DNA of 31,085 nt from Salegentibacter sp. (GTDB lineage: Bacteria > Bacteroidota > Bacteroidia > Flavobacteriales > Flavobacteriaceae): positions 1-31,085 of the forward strand of contig JAGXIG010000113.1 of assembly GCA_024635815.1 (NCBI GenBank), in the 5' to 3' direction. Shown piece by piece: positions 29,792 to 31,085 of this stretch (position 1 is the first letter of the stretch; each line of letters opens with the position of its first letter). The position numbers and the translations under genes were made by a program. The notes under the pieces are model-generated. The model was not told where the DNA came from, searched no databases, and worked only from the letters and a program-made list of their open reading frames with translations.

Positions 29792-30966
29792 CATTTTTCA
29801 CAAAATAACACGATTTTTTCGTCTTTAATATTGGTGGTAAAGAACAAATAGTTTTTTCCACCATCTTTTATTTTTAGCTTTTTTCTTAAAATTTCTACAC
29901 TTTCAGGAAAGTTCCTAACCGTAATATTAGCTTTTAGCCCCTTAAATTTTTTCTTTAATATTCCAGGTTTATATTCTTGAATATCAATTATTTTAAATTT
30001 TCTACCGGGAAAATTAATTTCCATTTCTGAAGTATATAAATGAGAATTGGGATGTAGTTTTGAAGTTTGCGTTTGATGCGTAACTTCTTCGAAAAGTCCG
30101 CTTTTCATTATGGCTGCATTGGGCTCGTAAATGAAATTTTTAGGTAGGGAATAATTTATTTCTGAAGTGTTTTTATTGAAAATTCCTTCAAATTCTTCTA
30201 TCCCTTTTTTCGTAAAATTCAGTGTTTTTATTTTGGTTGGAGATATTTCATTCTTTTTTAGTAACCACACTAATTCTTTTACTTCATTATTAACTGCAAT
30301 TATATGAATTTCAGTCACAAACTTTAATTCTGAAATTCCTGCCTGCAAATCGAGTAGTGGAGAAGTTTTAATGAGTATTTTATTGCTTTTATTGAATAGC
30401 AAATCAAGATTTTCAGGAATATTTGGTAAACAGTCTGCTAGTTTGAAGACTTTTCCGCCTGAATTATCGCGCCGGGCGGGATCGACATAAATACAATCAA
30501 AGTTTTGATTGGTGTTTTTTAAAAGAGCGATACTATCTTCATTTTTAAAATAAATATTTTCTCTTCCTAATTGTTTAAGATTAAATGCTGCGATTTCAGA
30601 TAATTCAGTATTTAACTCACAATGAAGTACTTCCTTAAAATTTTCAGCAAAATAAAAATCGTCTATTCCCAGTCCCCCGGTTAAATCGATTAAAGTTTCA
30701 CCTTCATGCATTGAAGCTTTATATTTCGCGGTGGTTTCAGATGAAGTTTGTTCTAAATTAAGCTTAGGTGGATAGTAAATTTGAGATTGTGAAAACCAGG
30801 TTGGTAACTTTTTTTCAGCCTTCTGCAGCCCGGTTAACTGCTGAGCCAATTCTGAAGCAGAAATTTTTGAAAATGGACTTCCGCGCAGCGCCAATTCTGC
30901 AGGAGTGGTTTTCAGGTTGTTCCTTAAAAACTCCTGAACTTCGGGATGTAATAAGGCTTTATTCAA
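29788..30966 (-). CDS. SAM-dependent methyltransferase with THUMP-like domain
   Basis: 392 aa. The N-terminal about 95 residues are helical (HPEVQEFLRNNLKTTPAELALRG). A Rossmann methyltransferase follows with motif I LIDLTGGLGIDDFYF, an acidic CELN after strand 2 and motif IV CIYVDPARRD. The C-terminal third (about 300-392: FPGRKFKIIDIQEYKPG, KGLKANITVRNFPESVEILRKKLKIKDGG) is the THUMP-like domain common to these Bacteroidota proteins. Motif IV DPARRD suggests RNA as target; the modified position is unknown. Convergent with the thioesterase gene and probably co-transcribed with the permease gene, which ends 9 nt upstream. Confidence 0.83.
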   Translation of the reverse strand: MNKALLHPEVQEFLRNNLKTTPAELALRGSPFSKISASELAQQLTGLQKAEKKLPTWFSQSQIYYPPKLNLEQTSSETTAKYKASMHEGETLIDLTGGLGIDDFYFAENFKEVLHCELNTELSEIAAFNLKQLGRENIYFKNEDSIALLKNTNQNFDCIYVDPARRDNSGGKVFKLADCLPNIPENLDLLFNKSNKILIKTSPLLDLQAGISELKFVTEIHIIAVNNEVKELVWLLKKNEISPTKIKTLNFTKKGIEEFEGIFNKNTSEINYSLPKNFIYEPNAAIMKSGLFEEVTHQTQTSKLHPNSHLYTSEMEINFPGRKFKIIDIQEYKPGILKKKFKGLKANITVRNFPESVEILRKKLKIKDGGKNYLFFTTNIKDEKIVLFCEKC

Positions 30967-30975
30967 AATAGAAGA

Positions 30976-31085
30976 TTAAAGGTCGCGTGTAAGTCGTTTT
31001 ACGATCTTGTATTCGCTTAAAGATTCTTTTGCAATCACTTTTAAGGCCGTGTAAAAAGGAACGGCTACAACCATTCCGGTGATGC
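30976..31085 (-). CDS. AI-2E family permease, C-terminal end only
   Basis: A minus-strand frame enters from the right edge and stops at TAA 30976-30978. The 35 visible residues read ITGMVVAVPFYTALKVIAKE then SLSEYKIVKRLTRDL. The GMxxAxPxYTxLKVIAKE ending after a final membrane helix is that of AI-2E/YdiK-type permeases in flavobacteria. Most of the gene is outside the window, so integrity and transport role cannot be judged. It lies just upstream of the methyltransferase on the same strand. Confidence 0.68.
   Translation of the reverse strand, partial: ITGMVVAVPFYTALKVIAKESLSEYKIVKRLTRDL

Overview
The window looks like a chromosomal segment of a low-GC member of the Flavobacteriaceae (Bacteroidota). 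Reasons: promoters of the TAnnTTTG type instead of TATAAT, weak Shine-Dalgarno signals, flavobacterial-style intergenic palindromes, and a gene set typical of the family (tyrosine ammonia-lyase pigment cluster, PgpH-type HD phosphodiesterase, DUF72, AI-2E-type permease). A marine genus near Gramella/Salegentibacter is my guess only; no rRNA or marker was available to test it.

Layout. (1) 1-900: the start of a tyrosine recombinase gene running off the left edge, preceded by short direct repeats and a perfect inverted repeat that look like an attachment region, then tRNA-Pro(TGG) and tRNA-Ser(GCT). This looks like one end of an integrated element next to a tRNA. (2) 1046-19873: a flexirubin / aryl-polyene type pigment locus. 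A flavin-dependent halogenase-like gene is on the minus strand; divergently, a ~17 kb plus-strand operon holds tyrosine ammonia-lyase, ketoreductase, acyltransferase, ApeP-like hot-dog dehydratase, thioesterase, three ketosynthase-type proteins plus one KS half-domain, ACP, polysaccharide-deacetylase-like protein, LolA-like carrier, second hot-dog dehydratase, GT2-DUF2062 fusion, MMPL/RND exporter, C45 Ntn-hydrolase lipoprotein and a phenylacetate-CoA-ligase-like enzyme. (3) 19915-24480: NlpC/P60 hydrolase, thiolase, PgpH-like 7TM-HD phosphodiesterase and a GreA-family factor. (4) 24570-26055: a SatD-like protein with a C-terminal HTH plus a DUF3307 membrane protein, behind three 22-bp palindromic boxes repeated every 29 bp between two divergent promoters. 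(5) 26032-31085: a conserved unknown, an aldehyde dehydrogenase-DUF72-Nudix operon, an acyl-CoA thioesterase, a THUMP-like methyltransferase and the 3' end of an AI-2E family permease.

How the genes fit. Tyrosine ammonia-lyase makes 4-coumarate, which the terminal AMP ligase probably activates and loads on the ACP. The KS pair elongates with malonyl units, and the ketoreductase plus the two complementary dehydratases turn each unit into a double bond, giving a (4-hydroxyphenyl)polyene. The thioesterase is likely for editing or release; the acyltransferase, LolA-like, MMPL, GT and C45 proteins probably attach and move the pigment to the outer membrane. The dialkylresorcinol genes (darA/darB) needed for true flexirubin are not in the window.

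The most promising uncharacterised unit is the SatD-like/DUF3307 pair: a protein with cyclase-like acidic motifs and its own HTH, a polytopic membrane partner with Hx3D/Dx3H motifs, and a very regular operator array shared with the divergent greA-type gene.
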